DNA of 64,000 bases, from positions 6,262,001 through 6,326,000 of the forward strand of contig OZ241368.1 in assembly GCA_965200525.1 (NCBI GenBank), in the 5' to 3' direction. A program made the translations under genes and the position numbers. Below are positions 40,577 to 49,432 of the stretch, one piece after another. Origin of the DNA: JANNPJ01 sp965200525 (lineage in GTDB: Bacteria; Actinomycetota; Actinomycetes; Actinomycetales; Kineosporiaceae). How positions within the stretch are numbered: position 1 is the stretch's first letter; each line of letters begins with the position of its first letter. Below the pieces are notes generated by a model that was not told the origin of the DNA, did not search any database, and was given only the letters and a program-made list of their open reading frames with translations.

Positions 40577-42195
40577 CGGCCATGGCCACGCCGTCACCGG
40601 CTCGACCGTCGGCGATCGCCCGGCAACCATCGGTGGCCCGGCCGTCGGCGGCGTTCCTCGGGCTGGTCGGCCTGGTCGTCGGCGCCTCGATCACCGTCCG
40701 CCTGGCTCTGCTCGGCCGGCAGAGCTACTGGGCCGACGAGCTGTTCTCGGTGCACGAGTCGGCCGGTTCGCCGGGCGACCTCGTCCGGGCCGGGGCGAGC
40801 GAGGTGCATCCGCCGTTCTACGCGGCCCTGCTCTGGGTCTGGATCCGGATCGGCGGCCCGGGCGAGACCTGGACCCGCTTGCTGAGCACCCTTTTCGCAG
40901 TGATCGCGGTGGCCGTGACCTATCACGGGTTGCGGGTGACCGGGCTCGGTCAGCACCTGCGCTGGGCCCTGACCGCGGTCACGGCGGCCGGCGGAGCCTC
41001 GATCGTCTACTCGCTCGAGACCCGCAGCTACGCCCTGCTGATGCTGGCCGCGACCGGGCTGACCGCGGCCACCCTGCGGGCCGCGGTGCTGATCCTGGAC
41101 GGCGCCGGCAGCGAGCCCGACCACCGGTTGCGCTCGGCCCGGTGGGCCTGGGCCGGCTGGGCCACGGTCGCCGCCACCACCCACCTGTTCGGCGCCGGTC
41201 TGGCCGTCGCGGCCATGGCCGGACTGGCCGGCCTGACCCTGACCCGGACCGGGCCGAACCGGCTTCGGCCGGCCCTGATCTGGGCCGGCCTCGCCGTCCT
41301 GGCCTGCTCGCTGCAGCTGGCCTGGGTCCGGGCCGGGTCGACCCGGCCCGGCTTTCCCGAAGGCACCGACTGGATCGCCGCCCCCCGGGCCCACGACCTG
41401 CGCGATCTGCTGACCACGGTCTTCGGGGCGGGCTCGCTGCAGGTCCACAAGGACGGCTTCGCCTGGACCGGTCCGCTCGGCCTGATCGCGGTCGCCGGTC
41501 TCGTCGTCACGGCCGCGATCGGCGGTCTCCGGAGCCGGCGCCGCCCCGGGCCGGAGCCTGCGGACCGCCAGGGTGCGGTCGGCGGCCGGCCCGAGGCCGT
41601 GGCCGCCGCCGTCCTGCTGGGTCTGGCCGCGCTGGTGATCGCCGCCGCCTTCGCCGTCTCGCAGTTCGACCATCTCTGGACCCTGCGCAACCTGCTCGTC
41701 GTCACCCCGGCCCTGACCTGGGGGTCGGTCTGCCTGGCGGCGACGGCGGCCCGGACCGAGGCCGGGATCCGATGGGTGGCCGGCGCGACCGTGGCGCTGG
41801 CCGGCCTGGCCCTGGGCCCGATCACTCTCGGTCTGGCCCAGCCCTACAAGAGCGACTTCCGCGGGCTGGTCGATCACCTGGTCGCCGTCCAGGAGCAGCG
41901 ACCCGACCTCACCGTCACCGCCCTGGGGACGCCGCCGCCGGGCGAGCTGCGCTACGCCGCCCCGGCCGTCGGCGATCGCCGGTGGCGAGCCCTGACCGGG
42001 CGGCTCACCGTCGTCCCGGTGAACGACCGGGCGGCCGTCGTCCGCACCGCGGGACCGCAGGTCGTGATCTTCTACCACGGCCTCACCGATCCCCGGCCGG
42101 CCCGGGAGCTGGCCGCCTTCGCCGCCCGTCTCGGCGGCCCCGGCCGCTGCCGGACCGTCCCGATCCCTGGAGTGGGAGTACTGCAATGTCAGTGA
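40573..42195 (+). CDS. GT-C fold membrane glycosyltransferase (GT39/ArnT-like)
   Basis: A 540-residue protein from ATG 40573 with about 10-12 hydrophobic helices. The first extracytoplasmic loop carries the GT-C Asp-Glu motif in SYWADELFSVHES (D55, E56) and then SEVHPPFYAALLWVW, typical of PMT/ArnT-type polyprenyl-phosphate-sugar users. The C-terminal about 100 residues are a soluble domain after the last helix. It likely transfers a sugar from a lipid carrier on the outer face of the membrane. Coupled to neighbours on both sides. Confidence 0.87.
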   Translation: MTAMATPSPARPSAIARQPSVARPSAAFLGLVGLVVGASITVRLALLGRQSYWADELFSVHESAGSPGDLVRAGASEVHPPFYAALLWVWIRIGGPGETWTRLLSTLFAVIAVAVTYHGLRVTGLGQHLRWALTAVTAAGGASIVYSLETRSYALLMLAATGLTAATLRAAVLILDGAGSEPDHRLRSARWAWAGWATVAATTHLFGAGLAVAAMAGLAGLTLTRTGPNRLRPALIWAGLAVLACSLQLAWVRAGSTRPGFPEGTDWIAAPRAHDLRDLLTTVFGAGSLQVHKDGFAWTGPLGLIAVAGLVVTAAIGGLRSRRRPGPEPADRQGAVGGRPEAVAAAVLLGLAALVIAAAFAVSQFDHLWTLRNLLVVTPALTWGSVCLAATAARTEAGIRWVAGATVALAGLALGPITLGLAQPYKSDFRGLVDHLVAVQEQRPDLTVTALGTPPPGELRYAAPAVGDRRWRALTGRLTVVPVNDRAAVVRTAGPQVVIFYHGLTDPRPARELAAFAARLGGPGRCRTVPIPGVGVLQCQ

Positions 42196-43892
42196 CGTCC
42201 GACCTGCAGCCCGTGCCCGAGCAGTCCGAACCACCGTCACCGCAAGGGCCTTCCAGCCGGCCCGGGCCGACCCCGCGGTCCGGCCGGCGCCTGGCCGGGG
42301 CGGCGCTCACGGTGCTCGCGGCCGCCCTGGTACTGCTGGCCCTCGTGATCCCGGACGACGTGACCCACCTCTCGGGCGGATCGTTCCTCCGGCTGCCGGC
42401 GGAGGCCCTGGTGGCGGCGGCCCTGGTGCTGGTGCTGCCGGACCGGTCCCGGTCCGTGGCCGCGTCCGCGCTCGGGGCCCTGCTGGGCCTGATCACTCTG
42501 ATCAAGATCGTTGACCTGGGGTTCTACGAGTCCCTCGACCGGCCCTTCGACCTGGTTCTGGACTGGAGCTTCTTCGGGCCCGGCCTGGACTTCGTGACCA
42601 AGTCGGTCGGCCGGGCCGGCGCCATCGCGGTGGTGGCGGTGATCGCCGTCCTGGCCCTGACCCTGGTGGCGCTCCTGGCTCTCTCGGTGCGACGGTTGGC
42701 CCGGTTGCTGGCCGCCCGCCGGCGGCCGGCCGCCGGCGGGCTCGCCGTCCTGAGCGTGGCCTGGCTGATCTTCGCCCTGCTCGGGACCGAACTGGCGGCC
42801 GGTGAACCGGTCGCGGCCCACAGCGCGGCCACGCTCGGCTACGACCGGGTCAAGGCCGTGTACGCCGGCCTGCACGACAAGGAGGCCTTCGCCAAGGAGG
42901 CCGCCGTCGACCGGTTCGCGGCCACCCCGAACGACCAGCTGCTCACCGGGCTGAAGGGCCAGGACGTCATTCTGGCCTTCGTCGAGAGTTACGGCCGCAG
43001 CGCGGTCGAGGACCCGAAACTCAACCCCCCGGTGGACGCCGCGCTGGCCGACGGCGACCGCCGGCTGAAGGCGGCCGGCTACTCGGCCGAGAGCGGTTTT
43101 CTCACCTCGCCGACCTCCGGCGGGGGCAGCTGGCTGGCCCATTCCACCCTGCTGTCCGGCCTCTGGATCAACAACCAGCAGCGCTACGACAACCTGGTCA
43201 AGACCCACCGGCTGACCCTGACCGGCGCGTTCGACAAGGCCGACTGGCGCACCGTGGCCGAGGTCCCGGCGGTCACCCGGGCCTGGCCCGAAGGTGCGTT
43301 CTACGGCTACGACAAGATCTACGCCGTCCACGACTTCGGCTATCAGGGGCCGTCGTTCAGCTGGGCCCCGATCCCGGACCAGTTCACCCTGCACGCCTTT
43401 CAGCAGGCCGAGCGAGGGCCGGACCGCGCCCCGGTGATGGCCGAGATGGCCCTGGTCTCCAGCCACGCCCCCTGGGCCCCGATCCCCAGCCTGCTGGACT
43501 GGGACGCGCTCGGCGACGGCTCGGTCTACGCCCCGATGAAGAACGCCCAGGACCCGCCCAGCCTGGTCTGGCGCGACGCCGACCGGGTCCGCGTCCAGTA
43601 CGCCCAGTCGATCGCGTACTCCCTGGACAGCCTGATCACCTACGTGCAGAAGTACGGCGGCGACAACCTGGTGCTGGTCTTCCTCGGCGACCACCAGCCG
43701 GCCCCGATCGTGACCAGCGGCAGCACGAACCGCGACGTCCCGATCACGATCGTCGCCCACGACCGGGCGGTGCTGGACAAGGTCGGCAGCTGGGGCTGGA
43801 CGCCCGGTCTCAAGCCGGGCCCGCAGGCACCGGTCTGGCCGATGAGCGCCTTCCGGGACAAGTTCCTGACCGCTTTCGGATCGGGTTCCTGA
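42186..43892 (+). CDS. Membrane-bound alkaline-phosphatase-superfamily protein (LTA synthase / phosphoglycerol transferase-like)
   Basis: A 568-residue protein with about four N-terminal helices (35-57, 70-90, 95-115, 145-200) and an extracellular sulfatase-like domain (about 255-565). Metal-site motifs are ILAFVESYGRS (E267), a Thr/Ser-rich nucleophile candidate FLTSPTSGGGSW (about 306-315), ALVSSHAPW (His427) and VFLGDHQP (D502, H503). This order matches LTA synthases and mdoB-like phosphoglycerol or phosphoethanolamine transferases. ATG 42186 overlaps the previous gene by 10 bp; GTG 42192 is an alternative giving a four-base overlap. Ends at a strong terminator. Confidence 0.87.
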   Translation: MSVTSDLQPVPEQSEPPSPQGPSSRPGPTPRSGRRLAGAALTVLAAALVLLALVIPDDVTHLSGGSFLRLPAEALVAAALVLVLPDRSRSVAASALGALLGLITLIKIVDLGFYESLDRPFDLVLDWSFFGPGLDFVTKSVGRAGAIAVVAVIAVLALTLVALLALSVRRLARLLAARRRPAAGGLAVLSVAWLIFALLGTELAAGEPVAAHSAATLGYDRVKAVYAGLHDKEAFAKEAAVDRFAATPNDQLLTGLKGQDVILAFVESYGRSAVEDPKLNPPVDAALADGDRRLKAAGYSAESGFLTSPTSGGGSWLAHSTLLSGLWINNQQRYDNLVKTHRLTLTGAFDKADWRTVAEVPAVTRAWPEGAFYGYDKIYAVHDFGYQGPSFSWAPIPDQFTLHAFQQAERGPDRAPVMAEMALVSSHAPWAPIPSLLDWDALGDGSVYAPMKNAQDPPSLVWRDADRVRVQYAQSIAYSLDSLITYVQKYGGDNLVLVFLGDHQPAPIVTSGSTNRDVPITIVAHDRAVLDKVGSWGWTPGLKPGPQAPVWPMSAFRDKFLTAFGSGS

Positions 43893-43899
43893 ACCAACA

Positions 43900-43939
43900 G
43901 TGCGGCCGGTCCGGGGTGACCTCCCCGGACCGGCCGCAC
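43900..43939. terminator. 17-bp perfect hairpin between convergent operons
   Basis: GTGCGGCCGGTCCGGGG (43900-43916) and its exact complement (43923-43939) enclose a 6-nt loop. It starts 8 bp after the plus-strand operon stop and can serve both strands. Confidence 0.85.
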
Positions 43940-44007
43940 GTTCTCGAGCCGAACGGTCTCGTTCAGCTCAGACCCTTGGTGTTGAGTTCAGACCTTGGTT
44001 GTCCGGC

Positions 44008-45654
44008 TCAGACCTTGTGCCACTTCTGGTTGGCCGTGCCGCCGCACTCCCAGAGCTGGAGCTTGGCCCCGTCGTTCGGGTTCCAGTCCTTGATGTCCAG
44101 GCACTTGTTGGCCTGCGGGTTGACCAGGTCGCCGGCCGAGCTCAGGACGAACTGCTGGGCCGCGTTGCCCGAGCAGGTCGCGATCTGGACGACCGCTCCG
44201 TTCGCGGTCGAGCCCCAGGCGACGTCCATGCACTTGTTGTTCGGGCCCTTGATCGCGCCGCCGGAGAACGTCCACTTCTGGGCCGTGCTGTCGTTGCAGG
44301 ACCAGACCTGCAGCGGGACGCCGTCCGACCAGTTCGCGCCGTTGACGTCGAGGCACTTGCCGTTCCAGTTGCTGGCCAGCCGGGTGGTGTCGCCGCTCGG
44401 CGCGGCCGGGGTGGTGGTAGTCATGCCACCGCCGCCGGGCGGGGTGGTCGTGCCGCCGCCACCGGTGAACGAGTTCAGGGTGATCCCGGCCGCCCGCGGC
44501 GAGCCGTCGTTGACCAGGGACTCGAAGTTGCCCACATCGTCGAAGGCGAAGGCGTAGGCCTTGCCGTCGGCCATGTTGGCGTGCACCAGCTTGGCGTACT
44601 GGTTGGTCGGGTTGCTCTTGTAGAAGTCGGCCCCGTTGGTGCTCGGCTGGGTGTCGATCGTGCCCAGCGTGCCCCGGTTCAGGGCCGCGCACAGGGTCCG
44701 CGCGATCGGCCCGACGATCTGGTCGTTGGGCGCGCCGAGGTTGCCGTCACAGCCCCAGACGTTGGCCGAGCTGGGCTTGTTGAACGAGGCCACCTGCTGG
44801 CCGGCGGCGTTGGTGAAGTTCATCGTGCTGCCCGACGTCCGGCCGAAGTACTTGGTGTTGGGCTGGTCGGCGAACGGCACCACGGTCAGCGTCTTGCTGG
44901 TGTAGGCGTTCCAGGCGCTGGTGATGTACGGGTCGAGGTAGGTCGCGCTCAGACCACCGGCGTCGGCGGCCTTGCCCGGGGCGAGCACCCGCAGCACGGT
45001 GCCGTCGGCCCGGGTGTAGACCGAGCCGGACCAACCGGCCTGGGCCTTGATCCCGTTGATCACGTTGTCCCGGCCGTTCGCGACCAGGCTGCCGGTCGAC
45101 TTGGTCGCCCCGGTGCTGGTGACCACGCTGACCGTGTGCGGCACCGCGAACATGTCGACCTGCGAGCTGTTCAGCCACAGGCCGGCGTCGTTGTAGGTGA
45201 ACTCGCTCCAGTCGAACAGGGTGTCGCGGTTGGCGTCACCACCGGCCCACGGCGCCGGCTGGACCAGGCCGTCCGGGGTGAGCAGGAAGGTGAGCTTCTT
45301 GCCGAGCGAGAAATAGACCCGGCCGGACATGCCCCGGGGCACCTGCACGGTCGTCGTGGCGCCGTTGCCCGGGCCGGCGATGGCCACGTCGGGCGCCGGG
45401 GTGGGCGGGTTGCCGCCGGCCGGCCAGTTGGTGAACGTGCCGCCGGCGGTGGCGTAGCCGAGCTTGCCGGTGTTCAGGTTCACGCCGATCACGTACAGGT
45501 AGACGGCGTCACCGCGGCCGGTGTTGTTGGTGAAGGTGAGCGGCAGCAGGCTGGGCCCGGCCGCCGAGGCCGGTGATCCGGCGGCCACCAGGGTGGCCGA
45601 GGCCGCCATCGCGAGGATCGCGACGGCGCCCAGAAGCTTCTTGCGGAGATGCAC
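44008..45654 (-). CDS. Secreted GH64 beta-1,3-glucanase with ricin-type lectin domain
   Basis: A 548-residue exported enzyme from GTG 45654 with AAGGAG 7 bp upstream. Signal peptide residues 1-31 (AVAILAMAASATLVAAG...ASAA). About 35-400 is a thaumatin-like GH64 catalytic domain: LPLTFTNNTGRGDAVYLYVIG, VYFSLGKKLTFLLTPDGLVQP (shown in part), DWSEFTYNDAGLWLNSSQVD and CAALNRGTLGT. A Gly/Thr-rich linker leads to a C-terminal ricin-B beta-trefoil (about 420-548) with AQKWTF, AQQFVL and NQKWHKV repeats. GH64 enzymes release laminaripentaose from fungal or algal beta-1,3-glucan. Confidence 0.92.
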   Translation of the reverse strand: MHLRKKLLGAVAILAMAASATLVAAGSPASAAGPSLLPLTFTNNTGRGDAVYLYVIGVNLNTGKLGYATAGGTFTNWPAGGNPPTPAPDVAIAGPGNGATTTVQVPRGMSGRVYFSLGKKLTFLLTPDGLVQPAPWAGGDANRDTLFDWSEFTYNDAGLWLNSSQVDMFAVPHTVSVVTSTGATKSTGSLVANGRDNVINGIKAQAGWSGSVYTRADGTVLRVLAPGKAADAGGLSATYLDPYITSAWNAYTSKTLTVVPFADQPNTKYFGRTSGSTMNFTNAAGQQVASFNKPSSANVWGCDGNLGAPNDQIVGPIARTLCAALNRGTLGTIDTQPSTNGADFYKSNPTNQYAKLVHANMADGKAYAFAFDDVGNFESLVNDGSPRAAGITLNSFTGGGGTTTPPGGGGMTTTTPAAPSGDTTRLASNWNGKCLDVNGANWSDGVPLQVWSCNDSTAQKWTFSGGAIKGPNNKCMDVAWGSTANGAVVQIATCSGNAAQQFVLSSAGDLVNPQANKCLDIKDWNPNDGAKLQLWECGGTANQKWHKV

Positions 45655-45818
45655 TGCGGAACTCCTTGCGTGTGGGCGTCAGGGAACGCAAGGAGAGGTT
45701 GTTGCACCAATATGTTAAGAGTCAACACTTAATGCTCTCAGAAAGGCAGATCTACCGAAGAGTAGGGAAAACCCTATTGTTCCTGGACACCGGCCCTGAG
45801 CTGGTCTTTACCAGAAAA

Positions 45819-45858
45819 GGGCGGTGGTCTGCAGCCCTGAATCTGCAGACCACCGCCC
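45819..45858 (-). terminator. Rho-independent terminator after the chitosanase gene
   Basis: Perfect 16-bp stem: arms 45819-45834 and 45843-45858, 8-nt loop. On the minus strand the hairpin is followed by TTTTCTGG, a real T-tract. It lies 9 bp past the chitosanase stop and isolates the GH64 gene, which therefore needs its own promoter. Confidence 0.9.
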
Positions 45859-45866
45859 CCCGCAGG

Positions 45867-47153
45867 TCAGCTCTGGATGGTGTAACTGTCGCCGTAGGTC
45901 TTCCAGTTCAACGGCGGGCGCAGATCAAGGTTCCCGGCCTGGAGAAAAACTCGTTGTTCGGTGTCGACCCGGCTGGTGTCGTCGTGGGCGGCCTCGGTGA
46001 GCATGGCCGCCTTGCGGGCGTCCAGGAAGGCGTTGAGGTAGGTGACCTCGTTGCCGCCCTGGGCCGGCGTCTTGGCGTGGCTCATGGCGGTCTTGCGGAT
46101 GCCGCCGAAGCTGGTGCCGTCGTCGCCGGGGCCGTGCATCACGATGGCGTCGTAGTAGGCGAACTGGCCCAGCGCCCGCAGGCCGTCGGCCTTGGTCTGC
46201 CGCACCGCCGGGTTGAAGTACACCCGGTCGCGCTCCTCGTTCTGAGCCGCCTGGAACACGCTGTCCTTGGCCGCCGTCTTCCAGGCGGTGGTGAAGGCGC
46301 TGCCCAGCCCGGTGTGCGAGTCGGTGCCGTCCACCGCGCGCAGCGCCGGCAGGTACTTGGCCAGGCCGTTGCCCGGTTCCTGGGCGGTGTAGTACTCGAC
46401 CAGGGCCAGCATGTCGGAGGTGCCGGAGCAGAACCCGATGATGCCGCCGGTGTAGCCACGGCCGTCGCCGATGTCCTCGATGTAGCCGTACTGCGACTTC
46501 CAGTCCAGCGACGAGTTCTCGGCACTGGACACCAACTGCATGGCGATGTCCTTCTCGTGCGGGTCGTCCAGGCCGGTCCCGGTGCCGATCGGCGTGACCG
46601 TCGGCGTCGGGGTCGGGGTGCCGCCGCCGGTGGCGGTGCCGTAGACCTGGAACTCCCAGAGCGAGTAGCCCCACTGGGTGGCCCGCTTGGTGCCCTGGAC
46701 CCGCAAGTACCGGCCGGTGGCGGTCAGGCCGGTCAGGTCGTCGGTGCCGCCGTCACCGGTCGTGGTGCTGTACGCGGTGGTCCAGGTCTTGGCGTCGCTC
46801 GAGGTCTGCACCTGGTACGCCTTGCCGTAGGCGGTCTCCCAGCTGAGCTTGACCCGGGAGATGCTGTCGACGGCCCCCAGATCGACCTGGATCCAGGCGG
46901 GATCGGTGTAGGCGCTGCTCCAGCGGGTGCCGGTGTTGCCGTCGACCGCCAGCGAGGCCGGGTACTGCGAACTTTCGACCGAGGACGACGTGGCCGGCTT
47001 GCCCTGCGAGAGCAGGGTCGCGGTGGCCGCGCCGGAGGGAGCCGCGCTGATCAGGCCGAAGGCGACCAGCCCGGCGGTGAGGCCGGACGCCGTGACCACG
47101 ATCTTCGCCGTCGAGCGACCGGGTGAACGGAGGGGTGCGTTGCGCAATGCCAT
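45867..47153 (-). CDS. Secreted GH46 chitosanase with F5/8-type (CBM32-like) domain
   Basis: A 428-residue exported enzyme. Signal peptide about 1-43. Residues about 45-175 are a discoidin/CBM32-like domain (GKPATSSSVESSQYPASLAVDGN, then WIQVDLGAVDSISRVKL, GRYLRVQGTKR). A Pro-Thr linker leads to the GH46 domain (about 195-428) with the catalytic Glu in LVSSAENSSLDW and Asp in GDGRGYTGGIIGF. It cleaves chitosan. It is only 35 bp downstream of the beta-helix gene on the same strand and probably shares its transcript. Confidence 0.92.
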   Translation of the reverse strand: MALRNAPLRSPGRSTAKIVVTASGLTAGLVAFGLISAAPSGAATATLLSQGKPATSSSVESSQYPASLAVDGNTGTRWSSAYTDPAWIQVDLGAVDSISRVKLSWETAYGKAYQVQTSSDAKTWTTAYSTTTGDGGTDDLTGLTATGRYLRVQGTKRATQWGYSLWEFQVYGTATGGGTPTPTPTVTPIGTGTGLDDPHEKDIAMQLVSSAENSSLDWKSQYGYIEDIGDGRGYTGGIIGFCSGTSDMLALVEYYTAQEPGNGLAKYLPALRAVDGTDSHTGLGSAFTTAWKTAAKDSVFQAAQNEERDRVYFNPAVRQTKADGLRALGQFAYYDAIVMHGPGDDGTSFGGIRKTAMSHAKTPAQGGNEVTYLNAFLDARKAAMLTEAAHDDTSRVDTEQRVFLQAGNLDLRPPLNWKTYGDSYTIQS

Positions 47154-47188
47154 CTGGTGAGCCTGCTTTCCTGGTTGTTAGGGGTGAG

Positions 47189-49432
47189 TCACGGGTAGGA
47201 GACGAGGGTGGCCACGTTGCTGCTCGGGCTCACCGCGGCGCCGGTGCTGTTGACGATGTGGGTCATGTGCCCGGACCCGCCGAGCACCGTGGTGATCAGG
47301 TCGTGCAGCTTGACCCCGGAGGTGTTCGGCACCTCGAAGGCGTGGTCGAGGGTGTTGTTCGGGTTCGCCGTGTAGTAGGCGTAGGCGCCCAGACCCCAGG
47401 CCTCGTGGTTGGTCACGGAGTCGTCGACCTTGTACGAGGCCCACAGGTTGTTGTCCGGTGCGTCGTACGGCGTCTCGTTCTGGAAGAAGTAGGTCCGCCC
47501 GCCGTTGCCCTTCCAGTAGACCTGGTAGTTCTGGTAATGCTCGACGAACAGGCCGTACATGGTCACGTTGTTGCCGTTGACGTTCAGCCCGCGGGCGGCG
47601 GTGTTGCTGGTCCAGCCGACGCCGCTGCCGTGGTCGGCCCGCCAGATCCAGGTGTGGTCGCCGATCACGTTGCTGCTGTTGATCTCCAGGCTGACCGAGG
47701 CCTTGCCGACGGCGGCCCCGCCGACCCGGAAGAACACGTCGTGCAGGGACGTCGGGTCGCCGGCGTGGGTGGCGCTCGAGCCGGCCGGTCCGACCTGGAG
47801 CAGGTAGGGCGAGTTCGTGGTGCCGGCGTCGAAGAGCAGACCCGCGATCTTGACGCCGTCGACGTCGGCCACGGTCATCGCGGTGACGCCGTTGTCGGGG
47901 ATGAAGGTGGCCAGCCCGAGGCCGAGCACCACGGTGTCGGGCCGGGTCACCCGGATCGTGTCGCTCAGGTGGTAGACCCCGGGCGTGACCAGCAGGTTCT
48001 TGCCCGCCGCGAGAGCGGTGTCGATCGTGGCCGCGGTGTCGCCGGCCTTGACCACGTAGAACTGGCTGATCGGGATGGACGAGCCGGCGGTGGTGCCGGA
48101 GGTCCAGCTCGGGCCGGTGGAGTTGGTCCGGACGGCCGGGACGAACACCTGGTAGGCGCCGGCCGCGTCGACGTACAGGAACGGCTTCTCCCGGGTGACC
48201 GGGGTCTGGGCCACGGTGGTGTACTTCGGGTTCGGGAAGCTCTGGGCCGGGGCTCCGGTGACGCCGGCGAAGACCATGTTCCAGTTGGAGCCGGACCAGC
48301 TGCCGATCTGGCTGTTGCGGGTGAGCCACTGCTGCTGACTGCCGGAGTTTACGTTGCCGTCGATCTTGGAGTCCGCGATCAGGCCGCCGCTCGACCAACC
48401 GCCGTCGTCCAGCACGAGATTGCCCTTGAGGTGGATCCGGCGGTACGGCGCGGCCTGCGACACGGCCCAGCGGTCGGTGCCGCTGGTCGGCTTGACCGAG
48501 AGGTTCTCGGCCGAGCGCCAGAAGTTCTGGGTGGCGTTGCCCTGGAACCAGTCGGCCTCGGCGTGCACGCCGCCGTTGATCGTCACGTCGTCCGGGGACA
48601 GGCCGAGGCCGGCCACCTGCTCGTAGAAGCCGACATTGGCGTCGACGGTGTACGAGCCCGGCTTGAACAGCAGGGCGTACCGCTGGGAGCCGAACTGGTT
48701 GCTCTGCTGGCTGTTGAACACCGAGGTGAGCTTGGACTGGATGCTCGAGCTCGACATCGACGGGTCGAAAACGGTGACGTTGGGGCCGAGGTCGGGGTTG
48801 GTCACCGGCGGGTTGCTCGAGCTGGTGGACGGCGTCGGCGTGGGTGTGCTGGTGCCTCCGACCAGGGTGAGCGTGAACGACTGGGCCGTCGTCCCGTTGC
48901 AGGTGTACTGCTGCAGCTGGACGGCGTCGGCGGTCGAGGCCGACGGCACGTCCAGGCACTTGTTGCTGTACTTGTCGACGAAGTGATACCGGCCGGAGGC
49001 TTCCTGGACCGGCTGCCACTCCTGGCTGGCCCAGCCACCCTGGCCCCAGAGATGCACCTTGGCCGCGTCGGCGGTCGACGGCCCGGCGACGTCCCAGGCC
49101 GGCTGGGAGCCGTTCTGGTTGACCACGGTGACGTAGCCCGCATCCGTTGCCGTCCGGAACTGCCACTGCTGGGCGGCGCTGCTGTTGCAGGCGTACTGCT
49201 GGACGGCGGTTCCGTTGGCGGTGCCGGCCGCGGCGGCGTCCACGCACTTGCCGCTGTTGGCCGCGACGACGGTGTACCAACCACTGGGCGAGATGGCGGC
49301 CTGCGCGGACGTCATCTGGGTCAGGACCAGCCCGGCCGAGCCGAGCGCGGTGACGGCGGCCAGCGCGGTCGCCCGGCGGCGCCGGCCATGGGGCCGATCG
49401 GGTTCCGGGCCGGTTTTCGGGAACAGCTTCAT
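47189..49432 (-). CDS. Secreted ricin-lectin plus beta-helix (pectin-lyase-like) protein, probable polysaccharide-active enzyme
   Basis: A 747-residue exported protein from ATG 49432 with GGAGAAG upstream. Twin-Arg-like signal region (GRRRRATALAAVTALGSAGLVL...AQAA). About 45-195 is a ricin-type domain (VVAANSGKCVDAAAAGTANG; QQWQF, QEWQPV). After a Ser/Thr/Pro linker, the 550-residue remainder is a right-handed beta-helix: NVTVFDPSMSSSSIQSKL, LLFKPGSYTVDANVGFYEQV, LVTPGVYHLSDTIRV and DVDGVKIAGLLFDAGTTNSP. Close relatives I recall are common in actinomycetes under vague names; the fold is used by several glucanase families. Neighbouring glucanase and chitosanase genes suggest a fungal-wall glycan substrate. 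Confidence 0.8.
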   Translation of the reverse strand: MKLFPKTGPEPDRPHGRRRRATALAAVTALGSAGLVLTQMTSAQAAISPSGWYTVVAANSGKCVDAAAAGTANGTAVQQYACNSSAAQQWQFRTATDAGYVTVVNQNGSQPAWDVAGPSTADAAKVHLWGQGGWASQEWQPVQEASGRYHFVDKYSNKCLDVPSASTADAVQLQQYTCNGTTAQSFTLTLVGGTSTPTPTPSTSSSNPPVTNPDLGPNVTVFDPSMSSSSIQSKLTSVFNSQQSNQFGSQRYALLFKPGSYTVDANVGFYEQVAGLGLSPDDVTINGGVHAEADWFQGNATQNFWRSAENLSVKPTSGTDRWAVSQAAPYRRIHLKGNLVLDDGGWSSGGLIADSKIDGNVNSGSQQQWLTRNSQIGSWSGSNWNMVFAGVTGAPAQSFPNPKYTTVAQTPVTREKPFLYVDAAGAYQVFVPAVRTNSTGPSWTSGTTAGSSIPISQFYVVKAGDTAATIDTALAAGKNLLVTPGVYHLSDTIRVTRPDTVVLGLGLATFIPDNGVTAMTVADVDGVKIAGLLFDAGTTNSPYLLQVGPAGSSATHAGDPTSLHDVFFRVGGAAVGKASVSLEINSSNVIGDHTWIWRADHGSGVGWTSNTAARGLNVNGNNVTMYGLFVEHYQNYQVYWKGNGGRTYFFQNETPYDAPDNNLWASYKVDDSVTNHEAWGLGAYAYYTANPNNTLDHAFEVPNTSGVKLHDLITTVLGGSGHMTHIVNSTGAAVSPSSNVATLVSYP

